In this document: one piece after another, positions 44,874 to 55,044 of the stretch | How positions within the stretch are numbered: position 1 is the stretch's first letter | Layout of the letters: each line of letters starts with the position of its first letter | Translations under genes and position numbers: made by a program | From: Planktothricoides sp. SR001 | GTDB lineage: Bacteria > Cyanobacteriota > Cyanobacteriia > Cyanobacteriales > Laspinemataceae | Direction of reading: 5' to 3' | Assembly: GCF_001276715.1 (NCBI RefSeq) | Contig: NZ_LIUQ01000020.1 | Span: 1-64,000 of the forward strand | Length of the DNA stretch: 64,000 nucleotides | Notes under the pieces: model-generated | The model's input: only the letters and a program-made list of their open reading frames with translations | Told to the model about the DNA's origin: nothing | Database searches by the model: none

Positions 44874-47800
44874 ATGCGACCTATTGAATTATCTTTATCG
44901 GGTTTTACCAGTTTTCGGGATGAACAACATTTAGATTTTTCCCAGCTAGATTTGTTTGCGATTACCGGCCCAACAGGGGCGGGGAAATCTTCGTTACTGG
45001 ATGCGATTACTTATGCACTTTATGGGAAAACGGCTCGCACTGGCAGTCAAATTCAAGAAATGGTGAGTCAAGGTTCATCTTTGTTGAAAGTGCAATTTAG
45101 GTTTGAGATGTCCCAAGGTGAATATCGGGTGACTAGACTGTGGCGCGATCGCGGTAAAACTACGGTGACTTCGGTACTCCTAGAAAAGTACCAAGGTAAA
45201 AAATGGGAAACCTTGGAAACGAAAGAACGTTTGACGAATCAAGCGATCGAGGAAATCTTAGGGATGGATTTTGATACATTTACGCGAGTGATTCTTTTGC
45301 CCCAAGGTCAATTTGATGAATTCCTGAAAGGGAATACGACCAAACGCCGAGAAATTCTCCGGCAATTGGCAGGATTTGAGATTTTTGAACTGATGCGGAA
45401 AGAAGCGAATAATTTGGCCGGGTTGTTAAAGAAAGAACTAGAAGCGGTTGAACGGCAAATTAATGAATTAGACGCTCCTCCAGACTGGGAACTTGAACAA
45501 AAAGTGAGTCAATTACTTACCCTAGAAAATGATTTACCCAGGCTGAATGAGGCGGTTTGGCAAGCACAAAAGAAATTAGATGAACAACAGCAGCTATTTG
45601 AACGGTTGGAACGGTTGCTGAAACTGCATCAAGATTTGGCAGACTTGAATGTAAATACGGGTGAAATCGAGCGGTTAGAACAACGTTTAGTGCGATCGCA
45701 AACTGCGGCATCCTTACAAGGGGATTGGACGTTGGTGCAAAGGGTTCGACAGCAAGCAAGACAAGCGGAAGCCCAGGCGATCGCTGCTGGGAAAAAATTA
45801 CAAAAAATTCAAGCTCAGTTCAAAAAGGAAAAAGAAAGACTGGATCGGGTGAAAGCCGAAGAAGCGGAAATGCTGCCTCAATTTAAAACCAGAAGCGAAG
45901 CGTTAGCTACAGTTCAAGTTTACGAACAACAACAAAAACAAATTGCTCAAGAACTGGTCAGAGTTCAGAAAATTCTCTTGACGAAAACCACGGAACTCTC
46001 CGTTGCCCAAAAAGAATGGCAAGAGATCCAAGCACAAAACATCGCGGCCTCGCAACAGGTGAAAAAAATTACTGCTGAGTTAGAGCAATATCCTCCAATG
46101 AGCGATCGCTTAGAAACCTTGAGACAAATTGCGCCGTTACTGATGGAATGGCAGTTAATTCAGCAGCAGGTAAAAAAACAAGAAAAACAGCAAATAGCTC
46201 TCCAGGAACAATTAGAAATTTCCCGCTTTACGGTCAAGGAAGCCCAGTTTAATTATCAATTTGCCCAGAAGGAAATGGAAGCGGCTCGTGGGGCGTTAAT
46301 GGAAGCGGAAGCCATTAATGCGGAAGCCACTCGCATGAACCAAGCGGCAGTATTGCGTGAATCCCTGGTATCTGGGACAATTTGCCCGGTTTGTGGGGAA
46401 GTTTATCATGGCGATCACCCGTTGCCGGATTTGGAAATTGTGGAGTGGGTTGATGTGTCACCTTTGCGCGATCGCCTCCAGACCCATGAACGACAATTTC
46501 ACCAAGCGGAACGTCAACTAACTCAAGCAGAAACTACCCTGGAACAACAAACTCAGCAAATGATTGCTTGTGAGCAAGAATTGTCCGTGGTGCAAAATCG
46601 ATTAGCCACGAAATATGCGGGGATTAGCACATATTTAATCCCTGAAAATCCTGAAGAGATGTCCCGCAACTTTGAGCAAACGGTGCAGCAGTTACAACAA
46701 GAATATCAAGAATTACAAGTGACGGATCAACGGTCAAAACAAGTGCAGCAAAAGCATCAAGCGGCTGTGGCTAATTTAAACCAGATTCGTCAAGCTTTAG
46801 AATTTAAGGCAAAAACCCTTAAACAAGCACAACAAGAAGAACAAAGGTCTCGTAGCGAAGTCGATCGCCAGCTAAAAGCGCGTCAACATTTAAGGGCGAC
46901 CCTGGAAGAAATTACCGGGGGACTTTCTTATGAACAACTGCGGCAAAATTTAAATCGGGAACAGCAGCAGTTACAAATGCAGGTTGAGCAAGCGGAACAG
47001 ACTTATCAAAAAATTCAGGGGGCGGCGATCGCTGCGGAAACCGAAGATCGCCAAGCTAAGGAGATCGAGCAAAGGGCGATCGTTCAAGAACAACAATTAA
47101 ATACTGACTGGTTAGAGAAGCTCAAAAAAGCCAATTTTAGCGAAGCTGAGTTTCTGGCCGCGCAAACTTCTGTCACCGAACAAGCGGCATGGCAAAAGCA
47201 AATTAGAGAGTATCGGGAGACCAGAGTCAAGTTAGAAACTCGGTTCAAAGATTTAAGGGCAGAAGTTGGCGATCGCACCACTGATGAGGAGGTTTTAAAG
47301 AATTGCCAGGTATCCCTAACCCATGCCCAAGAACAACTGAACCAAGCCAATGATCGCCGCACGGAATTAACGGCGTGGATTCAAGTGACCCAAGGCAAAA
47401 TTGAGCAATTAAATGTTTTAGAAAGCCAGCAAAAATTGCTGAACGAACAAGGGGAAACTTATCATACTTTAGCCCAAAATCTGAAAAGTAATGAGTTTCA
47501 AGCTTATATTTTAGAACATTTAGAAGCGGAACTATTAGCCCGGGCAACGGTGCTTTTACAAGAATTGTCTGATGCTCGATATAAGTTAACTATTGACAAT
47601 GGCGAATATTGGGTGGAAGATAATTGGAATGGTGGGGAAATGCGGAAAGTTAGAACTCTTTCTGGGGGAGAGACTTTTGCGGCTTCTTTGTCGATGGCTT
47701 TGGCTTTGTCAGAACGTCTTTCCCAGGGGGCAGATTTAGGCAGTTTATTCTTAGATGAAGGTTTCGGAACTTTAGACGGAGAAACCCTAGAAGCTGTGAC

Positions 47801-47942
47801 TCAAATTCTGGAAACTTTGCGCCAGCGATCGCGGATGATTGGGGTGATTACTCATGTGCGGGATTTAGCGGAAAGATTACCGACTCAAGTGCGAGTTTCT
47901 AAATCTCCAAACGGTTCTCGGATTCAGGTAGAAATGTCATAA
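44874..47942 (+). CDS. sbcC: Exonuclease SbcC (Rad50 type ATPase)
   Basis: A 1022-aa SMC-like protein. Walker A is GPTGAGKSS (about 31-39), the Q-loop is near 140, two long coiled-coil arms follow, and a zinc hook CPVC has Cys504 and Cys507 between them. The ABC signature is LSGGE, and Walker B is LFLDEGFGTLD near the C-terminus. It partners SbcD. The 208-bp gap to sbcD contains 'ctagctaatca' direct repeats and no gene. ATG at 44874. Confidence 0.96.
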   Translation: MRPIELSLSGFTSFRDEQHLDFSQLDLFAITGPTGAGKSSLLDAITYALYGKTARTGSQIQEMVSQGSSLLKVQFRFEMSQGEYRVTRLWRDRGKTTVTSVLLEKYQGKKWETLETKERLTNQAIEEILGMDFDTFTRVILLPQGQFDEFLKGNTTKRREILRQLAGFEIFELMRKEANNLAGLLKKELEAVERQINELDAPPDWELEQKVSQLLTLENDLPRLNEAVWQAQKKLDEQQQLFERLERLLKLHQDLADLNVNTGEIERLEQRLVRSQTAASLQGDWTLVQRVRQQARQAEAQAIAAGKKLQKIQAQFKKEKERLDRVKAEEAEMLPQFKTRSEALATVQVYEQQQKQIAQELVRVQKILLTKTTELSVAQKEWQEIQAQNIAASQQVKKITAELEQYPPMSDRLETLRQIAPLLMEWQLIQQQVKKQEKQQIALQEQLEISRFTVKEAQFNYQFAQKEMEAARGALMEAEAINAEATRMNQAAVLRESLVSGTICPVCGEVYHGDHPLPDLEIVEWVDVSPLRDRLQTHERQFHQAERQLTQAETTLEQQTQQMIACEQELSVVQNRLATKYAGISTYLIPENPEEMSRNFEQTVQQLQQEYQELQVTDQRSKQVQQKHQAAVANLNQIRQALEFKAKTLKQAQQEEQRSRSEVDRQLKARQHLRATLEEITGGLSYEQLRQNLNREQQQLQMQVEQAEQTYQKIQGAAIAAETEDRQAKEIEQRAIVQEQQLNTDWLEKLKKANFSEAEFLAAQTSVTEQAAWQKQIREYRETRVKLETRFKDLRAEVGDRTTDEEVLKNCQVSLTHAQEQLNQANDRRTELTAWIQVTQGKIEQLNVLESQQKLLNEQGETYHTLAQNLKSNEFQAYILEHLEAELLARATVLLQELSDARYKLTIDNGEYWVEDNWNGGEMRKVRTLSGGETFAASLSMALALSERLSQGADLGSLFLDEGFGTLDGETLEAVTQILETLRQRSRMIGVITHVRDLAERLPTQVRVSKSPNGSRIQVEMS

Positions 47943-48250
47943 TATATGATATAATATTCTGAGGAATTATTCAATTAAATTACCTGAAATTATCCGAATA
48001 TCGTTACAGCAATTTTCTCAAATAAAACCGATGTAATGTGGGGCGTTACTGGGGGATATTCCCGACGATAAAACTGATGATTATCGATGCGATCGCTCCT
48101 GAAATGCAGAGGTAATCGATCAATTGCCTCTGCATTTCTCCAACTTTTCACCCAAACAGGGCAGATGCGATCGAGGCTGGATCGAGGCTGGGTTGAAAAT
48201 TGCTATCATGGATCGGATTTCATTGTTCAAACTACTACAACATTAGAGTT
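47943..48250. other. Intergenic region before the pseudogene cluster
   Basis: A 308-bp spacer with HIP1 octamers. A reiterated 'gatcgaggctg' occurs near 48169-48191. No gene seen. Confidence 0.45.
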
Positions 48251-49500
48251 ATGATTACACTTCCAGGATATCAAATTTCCAGGATATCAAATTATTGAGC
48301 AAATCTAAGCAGCTAAAAAACAAGTATCAGAAATTGTTGATATTGTGAATCAATTTAATTATGGAGCAGTCAAAGCAATCTGTCTATAAGTAAGTCTATA
48401 AGTAGTACCGGCAATTCTAGTGTGGTGTTGGATTTGTTATCGGCAATCAAAGCCTCTCAAGCATTATCTGGGGAAATTTATCTGAATCAGTTGTTAGCCA
48501 AGTTAATGCAAATTTGTCAGGAAAATGCCGGTGCCCAGAAATGCGCGATTATTTTGCCTCAAGAAAATGATTGGGCGATCGCCACTTTAAGCGTTTTGGA
48601 TTCGCCCACGGAGCAGACAAATCTACCGCAATTAAACTGGATTACTTTAGGGGAAACTCAGGAAATCCCCGCGACGGTAATTCGCTATGTGCAAAGAACC
48701 GAAGAAACCTTGATTTTAGAGAATGCCAGCCTCGATCCGACTTTTGCGGCTGACCCATATATTATGGAGCAAAAACCTAAAAGTATTTTATGCATGCCAT
48801 TCCGAAATCTAAGTGAAATCGTCGGGTTACTTTATTAGCCGCGATCGCCTGGAAATTCTCCAGTTATTTACAGCCCAAGCAGCGATTTCTTTGGAAAATG
48901 TCAAGCTTTATAATTCCTTAGAGCAACAAGTCCAAGAACGCACCCAAGAAATGAAAAAAATCTCCGGCTAAAACAGCAAAAATGTCTAGGGTCAGATTGT
49001 GGCCGGGATTGCCCATGAAATTAATAACCCGGTCATTTTTATTTACGGCAATATAGATCGCACCGGGGAATATGTGGAAGATTTAATTAATCTGCTGAAA
49101 TTGTATCAAGGTAAATATCCCCAACCTGCTCCAAAAATTTAATATAACATAGAGGCGATAAATATAAATTTTTTCCAAAAATATTTAAAAAAAGTCCTCA
49201 ATTACATGAAAATTGTGGCGCAACGGCCTGTCCAATTTCTGAGAAATTTCTCTTGGATGAAGCGGAAATGAAGCCCGTGGCTATGGGCTGAAAAAATACC
49301 TTAATTATGTTAAAATATCCTTGGAAAGTAAATCAAAAATTAGCCGAAAATTCAGCTAGGTAAAAAATCTGCTAAACTGCCAAAATTCACCTGTTATGCT
49401 TCGGCGATTAATCAGTTATTTATGAATATTTTAATTAATGGCTGTCATGTACTATCTCAGCCCTATATTTACCGAGACAAACTGCGGGAAAATCTGGCAT
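48251..49500 (+). pseudogene. Remnant A of a kinase/ATPase/GAF/histidine-kinase gene
   Basis: A short N-terminal relic (MITLPGYQI, then a 16-bp duplication and stop) is joined directly to the linker and GAF domain (NSSVVLDLLSAIKASQAL, 48416-48838). A frameshift and small deletion follow, and the frame resumes as ISRDRLEILQLFTAQAAISLENVKLY, then HisKA (GIAHEINNPVIFIYGN) with stops, then an N-box relic (MNILINGCHVLSQP). About 1100 residues of the kinase, AAA and TPR-like middle are missing. Family: trifunctional Ser/Thr kinase-ATPase-sensor histidine kinase of cyanobacteria. Not expressed as one protein. Confidence 0.85.
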
Positions 49501-49542
49501 TCCCCAGGCAATGATTCTGGCAGCAGATAGTTAGGAAACCGA

Positions 49543-51330
49543 TTACTGACTTTAGCCTTATATGAATCGGCGGCTGAAGCTACTTGTTTAGTTGGCGATT
49601 TATTGGGAATGGCTAACTATGTTGATGCCGTGATGCCTCACGCTAAAAATTTACTAGATCAAGTAAAATTATATGAAGCCAAATATTTAGAATATATTTT
49701 CCAAAGCCATCCCTTAAACGCGGTCAATTTGGGATTGTCTTTTTTTATAAAAACTAGGAATTACTTTTCCTGAACAGCCGACTCAACCGGATAATCAAGA
49801 GTTGTTACAAAGGACGACTTTAAGTTTAAGCAATTACGGGATTGAAAATTTAGTCAATTTGCCAGAAATGACCGATTTGTCGTCAAAAGCGGCAAGGCGG
49901 ATTTTGCTAAATATTGCGTCACTCGCCTATGAAACAAATTGCGATAAAATTTTATTTTAGCCAGACCCATTGGTTTATTTTTGACCTATGGCAATAGTCC
50001 TTTAGCCCCATTAGCTTATGCAAATTATGGTTTGATTCTTGGTGGACTACTGGAAAAGATGCCGGTTATCAGTTAGGGCAGGTGGCTTTACAGTTATTGC
50101 ATCAAGGAGATAGCCAAGAAATTCAAGCCAAGGTATTGGTGAATGTGGCTTGTTTGATTGAACATTGGCAAAAGCCGATTCGCGAAAGCTACTGTTTCTT
50201 CGGGGATATCAAAGTGGCTTATAAATGGGAGATTTAGAATTTGCAGGTTTAGCGGTTCAAGTTTATTCTTACTATGCTTATTTTAGTGGGATGCCGCTGG
50301 ATATTTTACAGGAAGAACTTATTATGCAGCGGCTATTGAGCAAATTAATCAAAAACAAACGTTAAGTTATCAACGGTTGCTGCTACAAGTGGTCAGCAAT
50401 TTGATGGTGCGATCGCCCTATCCCTGTAACCTAATTGGCAGCCATTACAACGAATCAGAGACGGTGCCACTGCATGACGAATCTCACAGATTTTTGGTAA
50501 TTTTTTATACCAATTTCCAAACTTATTGCTACGATTTTGAGGTTAATTTAATGTTGCATCTTTAATTATAAATGGTATTATTATGAGATGAATAAAGTCA
50601 TCCTGAATTATCTATTTCAAGATTTTTCCCAGGCTTTAACCCATTTAGGCAATACTCAACAATATTTAGCCACCGCTACTGGGTTAGTGATTGTGCCACT
50701 GTTTTATTTCTACGATTCTCTGGTCAACTTGGCTGTTTATCCCCAAAAAACAGCGGCAGAACAGGAACAAATTTTGACAAAAGTGACGAATAATCAAACA
50801 AAAATGCAACTGTTTGCCCAGAATGCGCCGATGAATTATCGCCATAAGTTTGATTTAGTGGCAGCGGAACGCGATCGCGTATTGGGGAATAAAGCAGAAG
50901 CCATTGAAATCTACGATCGCGCGATCGCCGGGGCGCAAAAAAATCAGTATCTCCAAGAAGAAGCATTAGCCAATGAACTGGCCGCCAAATTTTATTTAGA
51001 CTGGGGAAAAGAAAAAGTGGCGACTGGCTATCTCCAAGAAGCTTACTATGCTTATGCTCGTTGGGGAACACAGGCGAAAATCGCCGATTTAGAAACTCGT
51101 TATCCCCAAATGCTGGCGCCGATTCTCAACCGAGAAAAAACCCGATTAATTTATCCGCAACTATTGCTCACTTGCCTGCTATTACTCACACTTCTCATTC
51201 CAGTAGTTTCTCAGGAATTTTAGATTTGGCATCGGCGATCAAAGCTTCCCAAGCCCTTTCCAGTCAAATGGAATTATCTGAGTTACTTTCCAGTTTAATG
51301 CAAGACGATTTTAACGTGATTTTTTTCCAG
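49543..51330 (+). pseudogene. Remnant B of a kinase/ATPase/GAF/histidine-kinase gene
   Basis: Matches the middle, TPR-like part of the same family. From 49543 the frames read LTLALYESAAEATCLVGDLLG, then ITFPEQPTQPDNQELLQRTT, then more broken segments. The longest frame is 50588-51223, with FSQALTHLGNTQQYL, AEQEQILTKVTNNQTKMQL and ETRYPQMLAPILNREKTR. A frameshift near 51140 leads into AITHTSHSSSFSGILDLASAIKASQALSS and the fragment stops within the GAF start. Stops and frameshifts occur throughout. The SAIKASQAL segment is present in both remnants, so at least two ancestral copies existed. Confidence 0.83.
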
Positions 51331-51361
51331 GGTATTTTTCCAGAGCAATTTTTTTGATTTC

Positions 51362-51438
51362 GCCAAAAGAAACCGGGTTTCTGTTTTGCTGACCACCGAT
51401 AACTGGGATACCCGCAGCAGAAACCCGGTTTCTGAAAA
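51362..51438. repeat. Inverted pair of GAAACCGGGTTTCT repeats
   Basis: GAAACCGGGTTTCTG and CAGAAACCCGGTTTCTGAAAA around a spacer of about 40 bp. A relative of the copies at 5226, 17175 and 54930. Confidence 0.7.
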
Positions 51439-51451
51439 TAGAGAATGGCGA

Positions 51452-51589
51452 TTAGCGCGATCGCTTTTCTTGGTCTTGACGACGGCGATCGCGCCACTCC
51501 GCTAGGGTTAAATAGATTACGCCACCGCTAATTGTAATTAGCAACAGAAAAGCGACCGAAGCCAGTATAGTCAAGGTCGAAGTTTCCAC
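51452..51589 (-). CDS. 45-aa single-helix membrane protein (NdhP-like?)
   Basis: A short gene: GTG start at 51589 with a strong GGAGGAG ribosome site 2 bases upstream of the ATA spacer, and stop at 51452. The protein is METSTLTILAS..., with one hydrophobic helix (about 6-28, ending GGVIYL), then EWRDRRRQDQEKRSR, a very basic cytoplasmic tail. The helix-plus-EWRDRRR pattern resembles small subunits of cyanobacterial thylakoid complexes, possibly NdhP of NDH-1; I could not verify this. Confidence 0.72.
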   Translation of the reverse strand: METSTLTILASVAFLLLITISGGVIYLTLAEWRDRRRQDQEKRSR

Positions 51590-51654
51590 TACTCCTCCAT
51601 TGGATCATAATGTTGAATCATAATTGTCGATTTTCCATTGTAAATCCAGGCAAC

Positions 51655-51840
51655 AGGCAAGAGGCAAGAGGGGCAGAGGAGATGAGGAGCCCGCCGTCGG
51701 ATGAGGGGATGAGGGGCAGAGGAGATGAGGGACAAAATTCTCCCCTGTTCCCCCGCTCGATGGCGGCTCCCCTGCACCTCTTCCCCCGCTCGATGGCGGC
51801 TCCCCCGCTCCCCCGCTCGATGGCGGCTCCTCTGAAAAAA
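51655..51840. repeat. Mosaic of tandem repeats before the transglutaminase gene end
   Basis: Contains aggagatgagg and gatgaggggcagag reiterations and four copies of ccgctcgatggcggctcc (51752-51831). The cgatggcgg core is shared with the repeats at 1159 and 23721. Confidence 0.85.
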
Positions 51841-51845
51841 ACCCT

Positions 51846-53540
51846 CTAGGGCATTGCGGGCAATTCGCCCAAAATTTTGAATTGAATATGATTCAAGGCC
51901 AATTCACCAATGGGGATTTGCCGCTTATGGACGCGCACCCCATCCAGATTGAGACTTTCAAAGCGGATGCCTTTGCCCAATTCCACATGATACCAAGCCA
52001 AACCCATAAAAAATCGCAGGGGATAAGTGCCACGTTCGATCAAATCATCGGGGTTGGATTCCATTGGCACCCAACCGACACCGGGAATATAAAATTCCAA
52101 CCAGACATGATTGTAGTCAGGGTGCAGGGGAATATTTTGCCGGTCAGGATGGGGCGGACATTTATAGCGACCCACAGTTCGACAAGCAATCCCATTGAGA
52201 CGCAACAAGGCTAAAAGGACGCCAACATATTCGCCACAAGACCCAACCCCTCGTTGCAAAACTTGATCCGGGGGATCGATTTTCGGTTGAATTCCGTAAG
52301 AGAGTTTGTCATAGACATAATCCCGAATGCTGAGAATTTTCCGCAGCAAATTAGTTTCAGTGCCGATCGCTTCTTGGGCAGCTTGGCGGACAATTTCCGT
52401 ATCCATTGCCAGATGATCGTTATCCACTAAATAACGCTCTTGAAACTCTGGGGGCAGTGGGGGTAAATTTTCCACATCTAGTGGTTTTAATTGATACTTA
52501 ATCCCCCGCACTTCGATCAAAGCTTTCCAGCCAAAAATTCCCGATTGATGACCTTTTAAGTGATCGAATTTAAACAGAGCAATGCGTTGTCCTTCTTCAA
52601 TTTCTTCCGTAAAAGGCATTCCGATCGCTTCCACCGACCTAAGATGCTGGCGATCGGTTTCCGCTGGCAAAGCAATGCGCCATTCTAAATTTTCTAAATG
52701 AACCTCATCAAGACAAGCCAACTCTTCCACATAAGACATTTCCACTAAATAGCCATTAGACAAGGTAAAACCCTGGTCTGGGTTATAATAAAAATCTAGG
52801 GGATGAATTAACACGCGATCGCGGAAAGTTAACTGATAAGGATCGCTGGAATTCGGGTCATCTCTAATATAAGGTTCCTCATTAGAATAAACCACATATA
52901 AAATATCTTTGCCGGTGGTGGGATCTCGGTGAAACGCCAAACCCGTCGGATTTGCAAAGGGAGTTAACACGCTAAATTTAATCTCACCTGTGGCGCGATC
53001 CATGCAATAAACCGTTTGTTCGGTACTATCACAAACCCATAATTCTTCTTCCCGAACCGTTATATTTTCCACTCCAATGCCCGGAGCATAAAACTGAGTA
53101 ATTTGTTGACCATTATAGCGATTAAAAACGAAAATTAAGCCGGTTCTTTGACAGCTAACATATACCGTCGATTGCCAAACCGCCACACTATTGGCGGGAT
53201 ACGCTAAGGTGACAAAATGTTGAGGATTTAACCGTTTACTTCCCAGGGTATCGGTGACATTCTCACAAAAATACACACTGTTATCACGAGTTAACCATAA
53301 GCTCTTGTCCCAAATCCCTAACCCGGTACTATCAATAAATTCCTCAGCTTGTTCAGGATTGAGAACCTTAGTATTATCATTAGTGCAGTCTATTTCAAGT
53401 AAATACCCTCGAATTGAGTCAATAGTTATTAAGCGATCGCCAATAAATGCCATGCCGTGAAGTTTATAGACCCCATGAGGTCTAACTGTTCTTAACCATT
53501 GATTTGTTTCAGCGGAAACAATGAGTTTTTCTAGAGTCAT
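51846..53540 (-). CDS. Beta-propeller-like protein with C-terminal transglutaminase domain
   Basis: A 564-aa protein. Residues 1-330 are a repeated beta-strand pattern (GMAFIGDRLITID, NPTGLAFHRDP) suggesting a propeller. Residues about 380-500 are a transglutaminase-like cysteine protease fold with Cys435 (GVGSCGEYVG), His478 (NHVWLEF) and a likely Asp near 495 (ESNPDD). It has no signal peptide, so a cytoplasmic location is expected. The natural substrate is unknown. The first ATG at 53540 gives the full frame. A repeat block follows the stop. Confidence 0.85.
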   Translation of the reverse strand: MTLEKLIVSAETNQWLRTVRPHGVYKLHGMAFIGDRLITIDSIRGYLLEIDCTNDNTKVLNPEQAEEFIDSTGLGIWDKSLWLTRDNSVYFCENVTDTLGSKRLNPQHFVTLAYPANSVAVWQSTVYVSCQRTGLIFVFNRYNGQQITQFYAPGIGVENITVREEELWVCDSTEQTVYCMDRATGEIKFSVLTPFANPTGLAFHRDPTTGKDILYVVYSNEEPYIRDDPNSSDPYQLTFRDRVLIHPLDFYYNPDQGFTLSNGYLVEMSYVEELACLDEVHLENLEWRIALPAETDRQHLRSVEAIGMPFTEEIEEGQRIALFKFDHLKGHQSGIFGWKALIEVRGIKYQLKPLDVENLPPLPPEFQERYLVDNDHLAMDTEIVRQAAQEAIGTETNLLRKILSIRDYVYDKLSYGIQPKIDPPDQVLQRGVGSCGEYVGVLLALLRLNGIACRTVGRYKCPPHPDRQNIPLHPDYNHVWLEFYIPGVGWVPMESNPDDLIERGTYPLRFFMGLAWYHVELGKGIRFESLNLDGVRVHKRQIPIGELALNHIQFKILGELPAMP

Positions 53541-54129
53541 ACGGAATGTGAGATTGCTAAAATTAAACCGGGTGCCTGAATCATACCCTTGCCTTTTCCT
53601 TTCCTGACTCTAGCCAAGATTAAATTATGCTTAAATTTTTAACCCTGGCCACTAGGCGGAACGGAAATTAGCAGTTATCATAGAATAAAAGTTTTTCTGT
53701 TGGGTTGCTAGGCTCGCTCCTGGTTAAACTGCTCTAAACGCAAGGATCCAAACGCACAATACAGCATCAAGGAAGCAGCATAAAGGCGATCGCCTCGTTT
53801 CCCCAGAGGATAACTTTTACTCTACCAGGGTACTCTACCAACGGGTACTGAATTCTATCTGTTCAGAGAGAGCGTTTCTTTACCCACCGGAGATCAATGC
53901 AATTACCCGGCTGTGATCTAGGGAACCAATCGGTTTTAAAAGTCTCTGGTATTTAGTAAACGTTTCACATCCCCTAAATCTGGCCCGGATTAAATGACGT
54001 GCATCTACCGAACAATCCATCTACCAAATGAGAAAATATCATAAATATCGTGCTTTTGAGACATTTGGTAAATTAATCATTTGTCCGGGTAAAATCCCCG
54101 GTAGGTAATTTCAAGCAAGCAGGTTTATT
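53541..54129. other. Intergenic region with a 9-bp inverted repeat
   Basis: A 589-bp spacer between divergent genes. TACCAAATG (54022-54030) and CATTTGGTA (54062-54070) are perfect inverted complements 60-108 bp ahead of the DUF928 start. A smaller CCGGG/CCCGG-type pair follows near 54078-54094. No gene supported. Confidence 0.5.
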
Positions 54130-54882
54130 ATGTCTGGGAAAAAGCATCCTCTAAATATATTGTCAATTTCTCTGCTTCTCTTTCTGGGACTCTTTAGTAC
54201 CCCGATCGCCCGAACCCAAGCCCAAAGCCCTATCCAGTCCAGGGAAATCAGTCAAGGATTAGGCAGTGATTGGAATGCCTTTGAGACAGAGAACACGGGA
54301 AATGCACCCGGTCGAAGAGTCGGTGGGGCAACCAGAGGCAGTTGCCCAAGCGGGCGAAAACCTTTGACCGCCATCATTCCTGAATCCGAAATCGGTCGAA
54401 CTGTCTCACCATATCCCAGTATTTTTTTATATGTGCCTTCAACTCCCGAAAAAACCAAAATGGAGTTTGAACTTCGGGATGAAAACGAAAATTTGCTTTA
54501 CAAGCAAGAGTTCTTGGGTAACGGACAAGATGGCATTTACCGCATTGATATTCCCACTTATGTCAATCCTTTGCAAGAAGGTAAAAGTTACCTTTGGTCA
54601 TTTAGCTTAATTTGTAGTGAAACCGACTTAGCGGCAAGTTCTGTGGTGGGTGGCTGGATTAACCGGATCGAAGATAGTCAATTGGTTCAAAGACAAATTC
54701 AATCCGCCCCTCCAGGCGATCGCCCAGCAGAATACACCAAAGAACTCCTCTGGTATGATTTAATGGCCAGTTTAGCGGATCTGCGTCAGTCAGAACCTAA
54801 CAATCCCACCTTTGAAAATAGATGGGAAAATTTACTAAATGAGGTCGGTCTAAATGACTTGGCAACTGAACCGTTAAATTAA
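54130..54882 (+). CDS. DUF928 domain exported protein
   Basis: A 250-aa protein with a signal peptide (hydrophobic 8-24, cleavage near ARTQAQ, about residue 32). The mature part has the DUF928 pattern: Gly/Arg-rich GRRVGGATRGSC then PLTAIIPE, and FYVP-like ILYVPSTPE and LRDENENLLYKQ segments. This is a cyanobacterial family of unknown role. Two Cys in the exported region may pair. Confidence 0.85.
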   Translation: MSGKKHPLNILSISLLLFLGLFSTPIARTQAQSPIQSREISQGLGSDWNAFETENTGNAPGRRVGGATRGSCPSGRKPLTAIIPESEIGRTVSPYPSIFLYVPSTPEKTKMEFELRDENENLLYKQEFLGNGQDGIYRIDIPTYVNPLQEGKSYLWSFSLICSETDLAASSVVGGWINRIEDSQLVQRQIQSAPPGDRPAEYTKELLWYDLMASLADLRQSEPNNPTFENRWENLLNEVGLNDLATEPLN

Positions 54883-54970
54883 ACAAGTAAATTGAAGCCT
54901 AAAAGCGATCGCTAGAAACAGGCGTTTTCTGTAGAAACCTGGTTTTTTGGGTCCTCTGGGGTGGGGGTAG

Positions 54971-55000
54971 AAACCCGGTTTTTTTAAAAAACCGGGTTTT
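54971..55000. terminator. Bidirectional terminator (AAACCCGGTTTTT palindrome)
   Basis: AAACCCGGTTTTTT with its inverted complement AAAAAACCGGGTTT forms a perfect hairpin with T-runs on both sides. It sits between the convergent DUF928 and EEP genes, and is embedded in the GAAACCGGGTTTCT repeat family. Confidence 0.85.
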
Positions 55001-55044
55001 TTGAGTTGCTTGAATAAACCTGGTTTTTTTGGTCTTCTGCTTGC

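Noticed and set aside
50588-51223. 211-codon plus frame as an intact gene
   Set aside because: It matches the middle of a far larger signalling protein and is flanked by broken pieces in other frames, so it is part of a pseudogene.
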